Part shown: piece by piece, positions 1 to 7,659 of the stretch | Position numbering within the stretch: position 1 is the stretch's first letter | Layout: every line of letters starts with the position of its first letter | Origin: Acidobacteriota bacterium | Lineage (GTDB): Bacteria; Acidobacteriota; Blastocatellia; Pyrinomonadales; Pyrinomonadaceae | Assembly (NCBI GenBank): GCA_020199835.1 | Contig: JAIVJV010000008.1 | Span: 1 to 64,000, forward strand | Direction of reading: 5' to 3' | Length of the DNA stretch: 64,000 nt | Notes under the pieces: model-generated | Told to the model about the DNA's origin: nothing | The model's input: the letters and a program-made list of their open reading frames with translations, nothing else | Databases searched by the model: none | Translations under genes and position numbers: made by a program

Positions 1-38
1 TCGTGCATGAAAGTCAACGCCGATATATATTTTCTGCA

Positions 39-176
39 CAGCGCCTCCTTTCAGTCTCATGGTCAGAGCTGTCGTGAGTCTAGCACTCACGAACGGAGGC
101 GCTGCTTCATAACATCAGGGTTGGACACAACCCTGGGTACGAACAACGAAAGAAGTAATCAACGCTGAAAGCGTTG
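39..176. repeat. Cluster of hairpins upstream of a small membrane ORF
   Basis: Three perfect or near-perfect dyads follow each other. A long-range 10-bp pair (CAGCGCCTCC at 39-48 with GGAGGCGCTG at 95-104) encloses a 7-bp stem with a 5-base loop (73-79 with 85-91). Next come an 8-bp stem with a 4-base loop (116-123 with 128-135) and a 7-bp stem with a GAA loop (160-166 with 170-176), ending five bases before the ATG at 181. There is no T tract, so they are not ordinary terminators. They could be a structured leader, a recombination site or a mobile-element end. The function is unknown. Confidence 0.6.
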
Positions 177-180
177 GCTA

Positions 181-504
181 ATGACGGCACGCACAATAGG
201 CCGAAGGGTCGTCAGAAAGAAAATAGATGCTTTGTTAACATTTATCGCCACTGGAGGCGTGGACCGGTGGTGGATTAGTCTTGGCCTTTCGAAGAAAACA
301 GACACTCTGTTACGAGCGATCGGTGTATTTCTATTGCTGAACGCGGCATTGATGACCGTTTGGTTTATTGCGTCGTCTCTCGGATTGAAACCGGGTATTG
401 ATTTTCGAGCTGCACCCTCTCCACCCGGAGGTCATTACACAATCCAACTTATCTTCGCGGTCATCGCGTTCATTTACGCCCGAGGTACAGTTGGACGCAG
501 CTAG
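181..504 (+). CDS. Small predicted membrane protein of unknown function
   Basis: The 107-residue product is not recognised. It has a basic N-terminus (about six Arg/Lys in the first 15 residues) and two hydrophobic stretches, roughly residues 44-66 and 86-101, that could span the membrane, separated by a short proline-rich loop. No convincing Shine-Dalgarno precedes the ATG; the preceding bases are taken up by a hairpin. Composition is plausible for a real gene, but with no homology or operon partner this stays tentative. It could be a decayed or spurious frame. Confidence 0.4.
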   Translation: MTARTIGRRVVRKKIDALLTFIATGGVDRWWISLGLSKKTDTLLRAIGVFLLLNAALMTVWFIASSLGLKPGIDFRAAPSPPGGHYTIQLIFAVIAFIYARGTVGRS

Positions 505-1652
505 GGACAAAGACCGTGCAGTTCTCCTTTGGTTTGCGGGTTTCCTGTTTTGAATCACGCGCGAGTGTCTTGCATCAAGCGCGGACTGTCTTGAATAAAG
601 CCCCCACTGTCTTGAACTCGACAAATCGCATTCAAAGATCCGCCCATCCTGTTTGGCATTTGCGTGGCAAATGCTTGCATTTTCAGATTGCACATTGAAT
701 CGCGCCCGAACAGTCTTGAACTTGGCGGCTACAGTCTTGTAACCGGCGGGTTCAAGTTTGAATCAACCGGAACTCAGACGTTGGCAGAACGAATCAAAAT
801 GCTATTCGTGCGACTGCAAGCAAGCTAAGACATGTCTCACAAAGTTGGTGGTGGGAACCGGTTCTGAATTGAGGGCCAGTTAAGGCACGAACGCCTTTCC
901 TGCAAACAACTCTGCATGAAGCACTCGAATCTCGGCGTCGACCATGCCGCACAGATTTCGTTCCGCGCAGTGATGAAAGCAAGGTGCTTCGTGGCGTTCG
1001 CCAGTGCTTTCGGGTGTGGAGAGTCTTCGAAGGTCGCCATCAGGACCAGCAGCGCCGCTGATTTCGTGTCCGGTTCATCGCCGCCGCGATAGATCATCTC
1101 AGCCAGTGCTTCGATCTTTTCGACTTCAAAATCATCATCATTTCTGGTCTCGCGAGACAAACACAATGAATTGCTGAAAAACCTTTGGTCCTGTGTAAAC
1201 CGCGAAATGGGAGAGACAGAAAAAAGGGCCTTTTGAGAGTTCTAGTAGACGAATACCATCTCAAAAGATGGTCACGGCTATAAAGTGAGCGTGGCGAGAG
1301 GGTGCGACATTAATCGCCCAGAAAGTGTCGGCGATTCTAATCTCAAAAGCGTTCAAGCTGAATGGAGTCGGCCACGCAACGTCGGTCATGGAGTAGAAGC
1401 TAAGTCGCAGCAATGCGCCCGTAATCGACTCCCCAGCGTACCAATGGACCGTTCTAAACTTCCGGTGAAGGTGGCAACGCCCTGCCACCGAAATGTTGAC
1501 TTGAAAGTAACAATACAATAAGGTGCGCCTTGCGCAGGTTTTAGGCTTTCTCACTAATTCTCAGCGAGCTCCTGCGGAGAACGTTTCTTCTCGAGAGATC
1601 GCCTCAACCCCGAATCGATTACGCCGTAAAATCGGTCCTCATGAGGTGACAG
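505..1652. other. Gene-poor stretch with a 21-bp-phased degenerate repeat
   Basis: No convincing gene is visible in about 1.15 kb. Positions 544-762 carry around ten degraded copies of an element close to ACTGTCTTGAA, spaced about 21 bp apart (best copies at 585, 606, 710 and 731). A minus-strand frame at 837-1166 has a protein-like middle part but only a TTG start and no ribosome site, so it may be a remnant. A 9-bp inverted repeat (CTTTTGAGA at 1230-1238, TCTCAAAAG at 1259-1267) is also present. The stretch reads as decayed accessory DNA. Confidence 0.5.
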
Positions 1653-1925
1653 ATGGTGCACCACGCGGTCTTCACAGAGCAGAAAATCTGGTGTCCTATC
1701 TGCAAAGATCATCATCGATTTTTGCGAATCCCAACAGCAGCACGATTACTGGAGGTCTCCCGCCGAACTATCTATCGCCATATCGAGGATGGGAGTGTGC
1801 ACGTGTTTAAACTTGGGGGGACCGGAAGGTATCGCGTGTGTAGCGGCTGCTTACTGGCGCAGCACTCTAAACCCGTCCACAGCCAAATTCCCATAGGTAA
1901 TGGCGGCCACCAACACAAACAGTGA
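1653..1925 (+). CDS. Excisionase-family helix-turn-helix DNA-binding protein
   Basis: This 90-residue protein has a winged-helix core of the excisionase/MerR-like HTH_17 type around residues 24-60. It runs from a start like RIPTAARLLEVSRRTIYRHI to a wing containing G-T-G-R-Y-R. A CPIC pair near residue 15 precedes the HTH, and two further cysteines lie near residues 63-66, so a small metal site is possible. GAGGTGA a few bases before the ATG is a good ribosome site. Such proteins bind DNA and act as transcription or recombination directionality factors; no integrase is nearby, so a regulatory role is more likely. The target is unknown. Confidence 0.75.
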   Translation: MVHHAVFTEQKIWCPICKDHHRFLRIPTAARLLEVSRRTIYRHIEDGSVHVFKLGGTGRYRVCSGCLLAQHSKPVHSQIPIGNGGHQHKQ

Positions 1926-1993
1926 CATAGTGTGACATTAGTGGATTGACTGTTTAGAGACCCAGGCCTATCGTGCTGCGCGTAACGTTGAGA

Positions 1994-2014
1994 GTGTCGT
2001 TCCTAGCGCGACAC
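1994..2014. promoter_or_regulatory. Inverted repeat just upstream of the secreted-protein genes
   Basis: GTGTCG at 1994-1999 pairs with CGACAC at 2009-2014, ending 13 bases before the ATG at 2028. About 60-70 bases further upstream, GTGACAT occurs twice with a 10-bp period (1922-1928 and 1932-1938). Either could be an operator for the gene at 2028. No promoter boxes could be assigned with confidence. Confidence 0.3.
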
Positions 2015-2027
2015 GAAAGAGAATAAT

Positions 2028-2576
2028 ATGAAGTCACTTGCAGTTGTTCTGGCCCTCACCATCGTCTGTGGTCTGATCATCAGTACAGGCATATCGAACG
2101 GTAAAGTAGCAAGCTTTTCCAAGTCTCTGCCCGCTACCTCCTCTCCACTAAAGAATGTGGTGAATGGAGAGAAGACGCCAGACAAGATCCCGGACCAGGT
2201 GGGTTACTCCTTGTTGTTCGGGATAGTGTCCGGTCGAACTAATGATGCCGATAAGGAACGCGCACGCGCGTTCATCAGGCGAATGGAACTTAGCGAGCAA
2301 GAGATTGATGATTTAATTACAGCCGCAGAAGAGTTTCGTGAGAGCACACGTCCACTGGAGTTTGAAGGTGACAGGATTAAGAGTCGTAATCATCCTAACC
2401 ACCTTCCTCTTACCAACGAAGAGGTAAGCCGGTTAGCCCAGTTGCAAAAGCAGAGGGACGATTTAACAAATCAGGTAGCTGAGTCGCTGGAACATCGTTT
2501 GGGAAAGAACGGTGCTGGCAAAGTCCGACGGTTTGTCCGAAGCGTGATGAAGCGGAAGATTAAGATTATGGAGTAA
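2028..2576 (+). CDS. Secreted protein of unknown function
   Basis: The product has 182 residues. Residues 1 to about 25 form a signal peptide (MKSL followed by a hydrophobic stretch of valines, leucines and isoleucines). The rest is charged and predicted helical, with E/R/K-rich segments around residues 75-110 and 128-165 that could form a coiled coil or helical hairpin. The segment ADKERARAFIRRMELSEQE looks like a short helical-bundle motif, but the family is not recognised. GAAAGAG serves as ribosome site. The next gene begins seven bases after the stop, so the two are almost certainly co-transcribed and the products may be exported together. Confidence 0.65.
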   Translation: MKSLAVVLALTIVCGLIISTGISNGKVASFSKSLPATSSPLKNVVNGEKTPDKIPDQVGYSLLFGIVSGRTNDADKERARAFIRRMELSEQEIDDLITAAEEFRESTRPLEFEGDRIKSRNHPNHLPLTNEEVSRLAQLQKQRDDLTNQVAESLEHRLGKNGAGKVRRFVRSVMKRKIKIME

Positions 2577-2583
2577 GCGAATC

Positions 2584-3270
2584 ATGAAAAATACACTGGC
2601 AGTAGTTCACCGACATGTTTTCACGGCGACTGCCTTGTTTACTTTGTTTATTGGAGCGTCATCCTCCGCTCGAGCCGTAACTACCTACAATGATGTTTGG
2701 GGATACGAAAATAGCGAAGGTGAGGCATATCTCGTTGCGATTGGGATTACTCAAACAGGCATCTCGGAAAACTATCATACGTCTTTTGTAGACACGACTT
2801 TGACCAGCGCGTTGGGGCGAGTAACCTTTGCGTCCGGAGAGGATCAGGCAGAGCAGGGCGAATTTCCTGAAGCGGGTGATGGAGGATCTCCGTCCGAACT
2901 TCAGGGTGGGGAAACCGAAGCACGGGCTGAGGTCATACTTGCGGTAGACGAGAACGACATTGGTGATTATGAAATAGCGACTAATCATGGTGTGGCATGT
3001 CCGTTCTCGCCATTTACTCCGGCTCTTAGCGCGATATTTCCGGTAGGAAGGTTCCGTCAGACGTACGCCTATCGGGGGACGGTAGCTGAAGGACAGCATT
3101 GGTATTCGATTGACTGTATTGGACCCTGCACCTCGTCCACGCAAGCGAACCGGTTTTTCAACGTCCCTCGTGGGCCGTTTTACGTTTGCACGGGAATTCG
3201 CTTTACCTTTTTCGGTACATCGTGTATCGGTACATGCCGAGGTTCCAGTTTTCATGAAGGCTGCTTTTAG
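2584..3270 (+). CDS. Secreted cysteine-containing protein of unknown function
   Basis: The 228-residue product has a long signal peptide, with a hydrophobic core around residues 15-28 and a likely cleavage after SARA near residue 31. The mature part is beta-strand-like, rich in Thr/Ser/Gly, with eight cysteines, seven of them in the C-terminal third, suggesting disulfides outside the cytoplasm. The layout resembles secreted acidobacterial hypothetical proteins that begin with a short beta domain, but no family can be named. It starts seven bases after the previous gene, and its 3' end overlaps the next gene by 17 bases, so all three form one unit. Confidence 0.6.
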   Translation: MKNTLAVVHRHVFTATALFTLFIGASSSARAVTTYNDVWGYENSEGEAYLVAIGITQTGISENYHTSFVDTTLTSALGRVTFASGEDQAEQGEFPEAGDGGSPSELQGGETEARAEVILAVDENDIGDYEIATNHGVACPFSPFTPALSAIFPVGRFRQTYAYRGTVAEGQHWYSIDCIGPCTSSTQANRFFNVPRGPFYVCTGIRFTFFGTSCIGTCRGSSFHEGCF

Positions 3271-3667
3271 CATAATTCGGAGCATCTGGCGGGATCTGTA
3301 TTTTGTGAACACCGACGCGGTCTGGACGGATGATCCGACGTATAAAGTCGTCCAGCTACGCAATCGAATTCTTGATTTGGTTGAGAATCGAATTGCCGAG
3401 GTTACCGGAGTCACGGATCGTGAGGAGTTCTATGTACTGACTTTAGGCGACGATCGCTATGCTTTGGCGCGGGTACGTAATGGGGAGATAATCGAGGGCT
3501 GCTATTTCGAACGAGGATGGCCGGGCAATTTGAACTCTGCTTTTCCTGACCTACAGATCACGCCTCGAATGCTAGAGATTCGGGGGAGCTACAAGATCAC
3601 GCAAACAAAGGACCCGAAAACGCCCACAATAACGCTGACATTCGAAGACCGCAGCAGCAATTCCTAG
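3254..3667 (+). CDS. Small protein of unknown function, third gene of a putative operon
   Basis: The start chosen is the ATG at 3254, giving 137 residues. The frame is open further upstream, but that part lies entirely inside the preceding gene. The protein begins MKAAFSIIRS with no real signal peptide and has a mixed, soluble composition: a helical part near residues 25-45 (VVQLRNRILDLVENRIAEV) and a beta-rich C-terminal half ending in TITLTFEDRSSNS. No family is recognised. The overlap with the upstream gene suggests translational coupling. Confidence 0.55.
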   Translation: MKAAFSIIRSIWRDLYFVNTDAVWTDDPTYKVVQLRNRILDLVENRIAEVTGVTDREEFYVLTLGDDRYALARVRNGEIIEGCYFERGWPGNLNSAFPDLQITPRMLEIRGSYKITQTKDPKTPTITLTFEDRSSNS

Positions 3668-3924
3668 CCGACTCATCATTTACTGTGCATCTGGTTCGCC
3701 GTCCCGTCAGCAAACAGTTGGCTATTGTCTTAAACGGTAACGGCGGACTTGCGTGTACTGGAGATGCTCTGAACCACCGATGATGGACCAACTATCGGGG
3801 AGCCTGATCCTCGTTGTAACGAGACGTCATCCTCCAGAGATAACCCGGCTGAAGAAGGATTCCCTTGATCCTAACCTTCATATCGGGCCTCTTGTTGATA
3901 CCACTCCGAGGATTGGCGAATTGA

Positions 3925-4110
3925 AAAACCAGCCACTGGGCCGGTTTCTCGCAATTCCAAGCGCTGGAACATTGTTTACGTTCCTTCTTTGGCGTAATCC
4001 TGATCGGAATTCAAGTGCGACTTGAAGAGAAATATCTAGCGAGGACACACGGCGACAAATACATTGAAATATCGCCGAAACGTCAGAAGGTGGATTTAGC
4101 TAGGTTCCTG
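3925..4110 (+). pseudogene. Remnant of an isoprenylcysteine methyltransferase-like C-terminus
   Basis: In the frame through 3976, the DNA encodes a hydrophobic strand (FFGVILIGIQ) followed by VRLEEKYLARTHGDKYIE. This is a close match to the conserved C-terminal signature of the isoprenylcysteine carboxyl methyltransferase/phospholipid methyltransferase membrane family (R-x-E-E-x-x-L, then H-G-x-x-Y). The frame has a stop at 3922, lacks a proper start and lacks the upstream transmembrane part. After the signature it runs on meaninglessly into the antisense of the PEP-CTERM gene. The surrounding 3668-4121 contains nothing else recognisable. Confidence 0.45.
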
Positions 4111-4121
4111 CAACTCGACAA

Positions 4122-4760
4122 CTACCGCCGTCTCCGAACGCGGCGGCTCAGCGCTAATAAGCCAACTCCAAGTAATCCCAAAGTCGCGGGCTCCGGAATA
4201 GGATCGGCGAACGCGTAGCTAACTGACCGTGTTCCGAAGAATTGAAAGTTCGCGCTCGCGATTCCGGATCCGAGCACGGTGATATCAAAAACCTGTTGGC
4301 ACGCGGCGAAAGGTTCGTTCGGGGTGCATGGAATAAACCCTTGCAGTTGTCCCTGCATGGTAAACGGAACGCTTACCGGGTGGTCGTTGACAAAGTCAGG
4401 CGGCAACACGACGGAACCCGTGAAATTCAGCTGACCGGTGAAGAACACGTTGGTGAAAGTTACACCGTTAAGGGTGACTGTTCCACGAGCGAATCCGATA
4501 TTCCATGTAGAGGCATCCCAAACTCCTCCAACATTCAGGGTCGATCCAGGCCCGCACGGAGCTGGTAGACACGTTGCGAACGTTAAATTTCCGGGAGAAC
4601 CTCCCGAAGCCGCCTGAATCGAAATACCCGGACCGGAAGCATTAATTCCACTCTGACCAAAACTGGTCGACATGCCTCCACTGGTCAGGACGAACGTATC
4701 AGCCTTTGCTGAACTATAGAGAAATAGACAGAGAACTGCGCAGAGTACTGGGCGTAGCAT
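4122..4760 (-). CDS. PEP-CTERM sorting domain protein
   Basis: The 212-residue exported protein has a signal peptide (residues 1-20, ending SSAKA) and a Gly/Ser/Thr-rich beta-type body. The classic C-terminal sorting tag is at residues 189-212: PIPEPATLGLLGVGLLALSR followed by an Arg cluster. In this family the PEP motif and membrane segment are recognised by an exosortase, which anchors or releases the protein at the cell surface, often in exopolysaccharide-producing bacteria. No exosortase is in this window, so it must be elsewhere. The gene stands alone on the minus strand with a 150-base gap upstream. The body itself has no recognised function. Confidence 0.85.
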   Translation of the reverse strand: MLRPVLCAVLCLFLYSSAKADTFVLTSGGMSTSFGQSGINASGPGISIQAASGGSPGNLTFATCLPAPCGPGSTLNVGGVWDASTWNIGFARGTVTLNGVTFTNVFFTGQLNFTGSVVLPPDFVNDHPVSVPFTMQGQLQGFIPCTPNEPFAACQQVFDITVLGSGIASANFQFFGTRSVSYAFADPIPEPATLGLLGVGLLALSRRVRRRR

Positions 4761-4911
4761 GTGGGAGTTCCTTCTCAGCAGATCTAACGGGCAGTTTGGG
4801 GCTTCGGCGGATTATACGCCTGGTCGATGCGATGTTCAATAGAGTTGGTACCAATAGCGCCTGACGCGCTTCACGTTAAGCGTGTAGACCAAGACCTGCA
4901 TTGAAACCCCG

Positions 4912-5343
4912 CTACTTCTTTCTCGTCGCAGCGGCTTTCTTCGCCGCACGCGAGCGCGACGCCTTTGATCGTTTCTTCGCGGCCGTGCGCGCCTGGCGTG
5001 ATAACGCTTTCTTAGACGCAGTGCTATGTGGTTCTCGCTTCAGTGCCTGCAACGTCGCCCGCGAGCGCTTCGCGGATTTCTTTTTCTTCCCCGCTTTGCG
5101 CGTATCGCGCTTCGCCTGTTCTTTCGTTTCCTCCGAAGCGTTTTCCGGCGGCGGCAACTTCACACCAGCGCGACGCGCTTTCGACAAACCGATCGCGATC
5201 GCCTGCTTCGTCGAACGCGCGCCGTGCTTGCCTTCGCGAATGTGTTCGATCTCTTCACGCACAAACTCGCCCGCTTGAGTGCTCGGAGCTTTTCCCTCGC
5301 GCTTATCTTTTCGAGCACGTTCGATGGTCCGTTTCTCCGGCAC
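4912..5343 (-). CDS. DUF6496 lysine-rich, probably DNA-binding protein
   Basis: The 143-residue, strongly basic protein has two parts. Residues 1-65 carry the conserved block I associate with DUF6496, including GEFVREEIEHIREGKHGARS and TKQAIAIGLSKARRAGV. The C-terminal half is a low-complexity Lys/Arg/Ala/Ser tail resembling histone H1 and other bacterial Lys-Ala-rich nucleoid proteins. DNA compaction or stress protection is an inference from composition only. The gene is divergent from the BON protein at 5530, with 186 bases between them that probably hold both promoters. Confidence 0.75.
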   Translation of the reverse strand: MPEKRTIERARKDKREGKAPSTQAGEFVREEIEHIREGKHGARSTKQAIAIGLSKARRAGVKLPPPENASEETKEQAKRDTRKAGKKKKSAKRSRATLQALKREPHSTASKKALSRQARTAAKKRSKASRSRAAKKAAATRKK

Positions 5344-5529
5344 GTCTCAGTTCCCTTCGCGCAAGTTTTTACTGAACTTTATTTGCATGAAATCAAAACG
5401 CAGATGCTCGTCTGCGTACCACTAGCACACAGCCACGCGATTATCTGAATCCATTTAGGCAAGACGTATACCGACCAGCGGCGGGGCATCGTGCTTGCGA
5501 GACTTATCGCGAGGGAGGTAAGACAAAGT

Positions 5530-6258
5530 ATGAACAATGCACTGCTATTTGGCGCCGGGCTCGGACTCGGAACCGCCGCGATGTTTTTGCTTGATCCGGA
5601 TCGCGGCAAACGACGTCGAGCTCTCGTGGCTGACAAGTTCGCTTTAGCGACTAAAAAAACCGGTGATTGTATCCAGGTTACCACTCGCGATCTGAGCAAC
5701 CGCACACGTGGAACGATTGCCGCCATTCAATCAAGATTCAGTTCAGAACAATCTGATGATTCGGTGCTCGTCGATCGTGTGCGCTCGAAGATCGGCAGAG
5801 TCGTTTCGCATCCGAGTGCGATCCACGTAACCGCCCAGAACGGCAACGTGACACTCAGTGGACCAATTCTCGCTCACGAAGCACCGCCTCTTCTGTCGTG
5901 CGTGAAGTGGGTGCACGGCGTGCAGGACATCACCAACAATCTCGAACTGCACGAAGAAGCGGACAATCATCCAGCGCTTCAGGGTGGACGCGAACGTCCG
6001 GCCTATCGCTTTGAGTTCTTGCAGGAGAACTGGTCACCAACGGCGCGACTGCTGGCCGGCGCTGCCGGAGCGTCACTCGCGGTTTACGGTGGAATGCGTC
6101 GTAGCGCGCTCGGCGCAGGTATTGGCGCTGCTGGTCTGCTGCTGACGACGCGCGCTATCACCAACACTGACTTCACTCATCTAGCGAGCCAGGCAAGACA
6201 ACAGTTACACCTCGGCGGCGGCGGAACGGAAGCGCACATGCAACCAAACCCGTCGTGA
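5530..6258 (+). CDS. BON-domain membrane-associated protein
   Basis: The start is the ATG at 5530, preceded by GAGGGAGGTAAG, giving 242 residues. Residues 1-22 include a glycine-rich hydrophobic segment (LLFGAGLGLGTAAMFLLDP) followed by a basic cluster GKRRR, typical of small YtxH-like membrane proteins. Residues about 80-145 form a BON domain (DSVLVDRVRSKIGR, then VTAQNGNVTLSGPIL and VQDITNNLEL), a phospholipid-associated fold found in osmotic-stress proteins. The C-terminal part has two more glycine/alanine-rich hydrophobic stretches. A role in envelope stress is plausible. It is followed at 34 bases by a small stress-type ORF. Confidence 0.8.
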   Translation: MNNALLFGAGLGLGTAAMFLLDPDRGKRRRALVADKFALATKKTGDCIQVTTRDLSNRTRGTIAAIQSRFSSEQSDDSVLVDRVRSKIGRVVSHPSAIHVTAQNGNVTLSGPILAHEAPPLLSCVKWVHGVQDITNNLELHEEADNHPALQGGRERPAYRFEFLQENWSPTARLLAGAAGASLAVYGGMRRSALGAGIGAAGLLLTTRAITNTDFTHLASQARQQLHLGGGGTEAHMQPNPS

Positions 6259-6291
6259 GCCACGAAGTGATTTAGTGTGAAAGGACCAACC

Positions 6292-6480
6292 ATGGACGAA
6301 CAACAATCACAGAAAAGCGGCGTCCGCTCAGAGGCGCAAAAAGCAGAGCGCGCACGTGACGGTTACGATCCGATTCCTCCGGCGAACCCCGTCGCCGGCG
6401 CTTTCGGTGATCGCGAACGTGACACGCCAACGGATCAAGAAGCATCGTTGGATCAAGCAGTGAAGAACAAAAAACATTAG
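6292..6480 (+). CDS. Small hydrophilic protein of unknown function
   Basis: The start is placed at the ATG at 6292 because AAAGGA lies at a proper distance before it; an earlier in-frame GTG at 6277 is less likely. The 62-residue product is very hydrophilic and rich in Gln, Asp, Arg and Pro, with no predicted fold. It resembles the small disordered stress-associated proteins that accompany BON or general-stress genes, but no family can be named. It sits 33 bases after the BON gene and directly before a strong terminator, so it closes that transcription unit. Confidence 0.55.
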   Translation: MDEQQSQKSGVRSEAQKAERARDGYDPIPPANPVAGAFGDRERDTPTDQEASLDQAVKNKKH

Positions 6481-6486
6481 AGAGTG

Positions 6487-6528
6487 ATCCGTGTCCTCTA
6501 GTCTTCAGCAGCAGAGGACACGGATTTC
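6487..6528 (+). terminator. Rho-independent-type terminator after the BON unit
   Basis: A perfect 13-bp stem (ATCCGTGTCCTCT at 6487-6499, AGAGGACACGGAT at 6513-6525) with a 13-base loop lies seven bases after the stop at 6480. The trailing T run is short (TTTCTG), but the stem is strong and correctly placed. Confidence 0.75.
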
Positions 6529-6552
6529 TGCGTCGGGTTATGATTGGGAGTG

Positions 6553-7650
6553 ATGAAAACTTCCCGCGCAGCCGTACTGACGCAATATGAAGCACCGCTC
6601 GAACTAAAAGAGTTTCCACTGCCGCAGGCGATCGAACCAGGCGCCGCGCTGGTCAAAGTAAAACTCGCCGGCATCTGCGGAACCGACGTGCATCTCTGGC
6701 ACGGTCAGCTTCCGATTCCCTTGCCCGTTATCCTCGGTCACGAGACTGTCGGCGTGATCGAGGAGATGGGCGACGGACTCACTCACGATTGGACCGGCGC
6801 GCCGTTGTCGGTTGGCGATCGCATCGGTTGGAGCTCGTCCATCAACTGTAACGAGTGTTACTACTGCCGCACCAAACCACAACCCACTCGTTGTCTCAAA
6901 CGAAAAGCTTACGGGATTTCTTACGATTGCAGCGTCGCGCCGCACTTGCTCGGTGGTTACGCTGATTACATTTATCTGCGGCCAGGGACTGCGATCTTCA
7001 AGATTCCCGAAGAGTTGCCGACGGAAGCTGTTGTCGGCGCGGGATGTGCGCTCGTTACTTCATTGCATGGCGCGGAACGGATCAGTGTGCAGATGGGCGA
7101 CACGGTTGTGATTCAGGGTTCCGGACCGGTCGGACTCGCGTCGCTCGCGGTTGCGAAAGCGAGTGGCGCGGCGACGATCGTTATGCTGGGTGGACCACCG
7201 CATCGACTTGAACTCGCGAAACGATTCGGCGCGGATGTTTGTATCGACATCTCGACGACTTCGATTGAGGAACGAAAGACGCGAGTGTTGGACTTAAGCG
7301 GCGGATTTGGTGTGGACGTGGTGCTCGAATGCGTCGGCATTCCGGAAGCTGTCGTTGAAGGTGTCGAGTTGTGTCGGGATGGCGGGCGTTATCTCGTGCT
7401 GGGCCATTACGGAAACGCTGGAAGCGTCGCGTTCAATCCACATGTAATCACGCGAAAGCAGTTGACAGTTGCAGGTTCGTGGGGTTTCGAGCCGCGGCAC
7501 ACGAACGCGGCGCTGAAGTTTCTCGCGCGCAATCGTGAGCAATTCCCTTTCGAACAACTCGTGGCGAAGCAGTTTCCCCTCGAACGTGCGTTTGAGGCGT
7601 TGCAAGCGACCGCGTCGTGGACGACTGCGAAGAGTGCGATCGCGCCTTAG
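6553..7650 (+). CDS. Zinc-dependent alcohol dehydrogenase (MDR superfamily)
   Basis: The ATG at 6553 is preferred over the in-frame TTG at 6544; product 365 residues. The catalytic zinc region is visible (GICGTDVHLWHG, then LGHETVG), and a structural zinc site is present with the spacing CNECYYC...C near residue 95-110. The NAD(P)-binding Rossmann motif GSGPVG is near residue 180. Members oxidise alcohols or polyols, or reduce the matching carbonyls. The aldehyde dehydrogenase gene begins ten bases later, so the pair probably oxidises a substrate alcohol to the acid in two steps. The substrate cannot be read from the sequence. Confidence 0.88.
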   Translation: MKTSRAAVLTQYEAPLELKEFPLPQAIEPGAALVKVKLAGICGTDVHLWHGQLPIPLPVILGHETVGVIEEMGDGLTHDWTGAPLSVGDRIGWSSSINCNECYYCRTKPQPTRCLKRKAYGISYDCSVAPHLLGGYADYIYLRPGTAIFKIPEELPTEAVVGAGCALVTSLHGAERISVQMGDTVVIQGSGPVGLASLAVAKASGAATIVMLGGPPHRLELAKRFGADVCIDISTTSIEERKTRVLDLSGGFGVDVVLECVGIPEAVVEGVELCRDGGRYLVLGHYGNAGSVAFNPHVITRKQLTVAGSWGFEPRHTNAALKFLARNREQFPFEQLVAKQFPLERAFEALQATASWTTAKSAIAP

Positions 7651-7659
7651 GAGATTGAG

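Noticed and set aside
544..762. CRISPR-like array
   Set aside because: The repeats are only about 11 bases, strongly degenerate, with 10-base spacers; this is not CRISPR structure and no cas genes are present.
837..1166. 109-residue minus-strand frame
   Set aside because: The middle looks protein-like, but only a TTG start is available and no homologue is recognised; kept only as a possible remnant.
1261..1554. 97-residue minus-strand frame in the gene-poor region
   Set aside because: Somewhat protein-like, but no ribosome site, no recognised motif and no partner; it cannot be supported.
2659..3414. 251-residue minus-strand frame
   Set aside because: Antisense to the secreted-protein genes; basic composition and no ribosome site.
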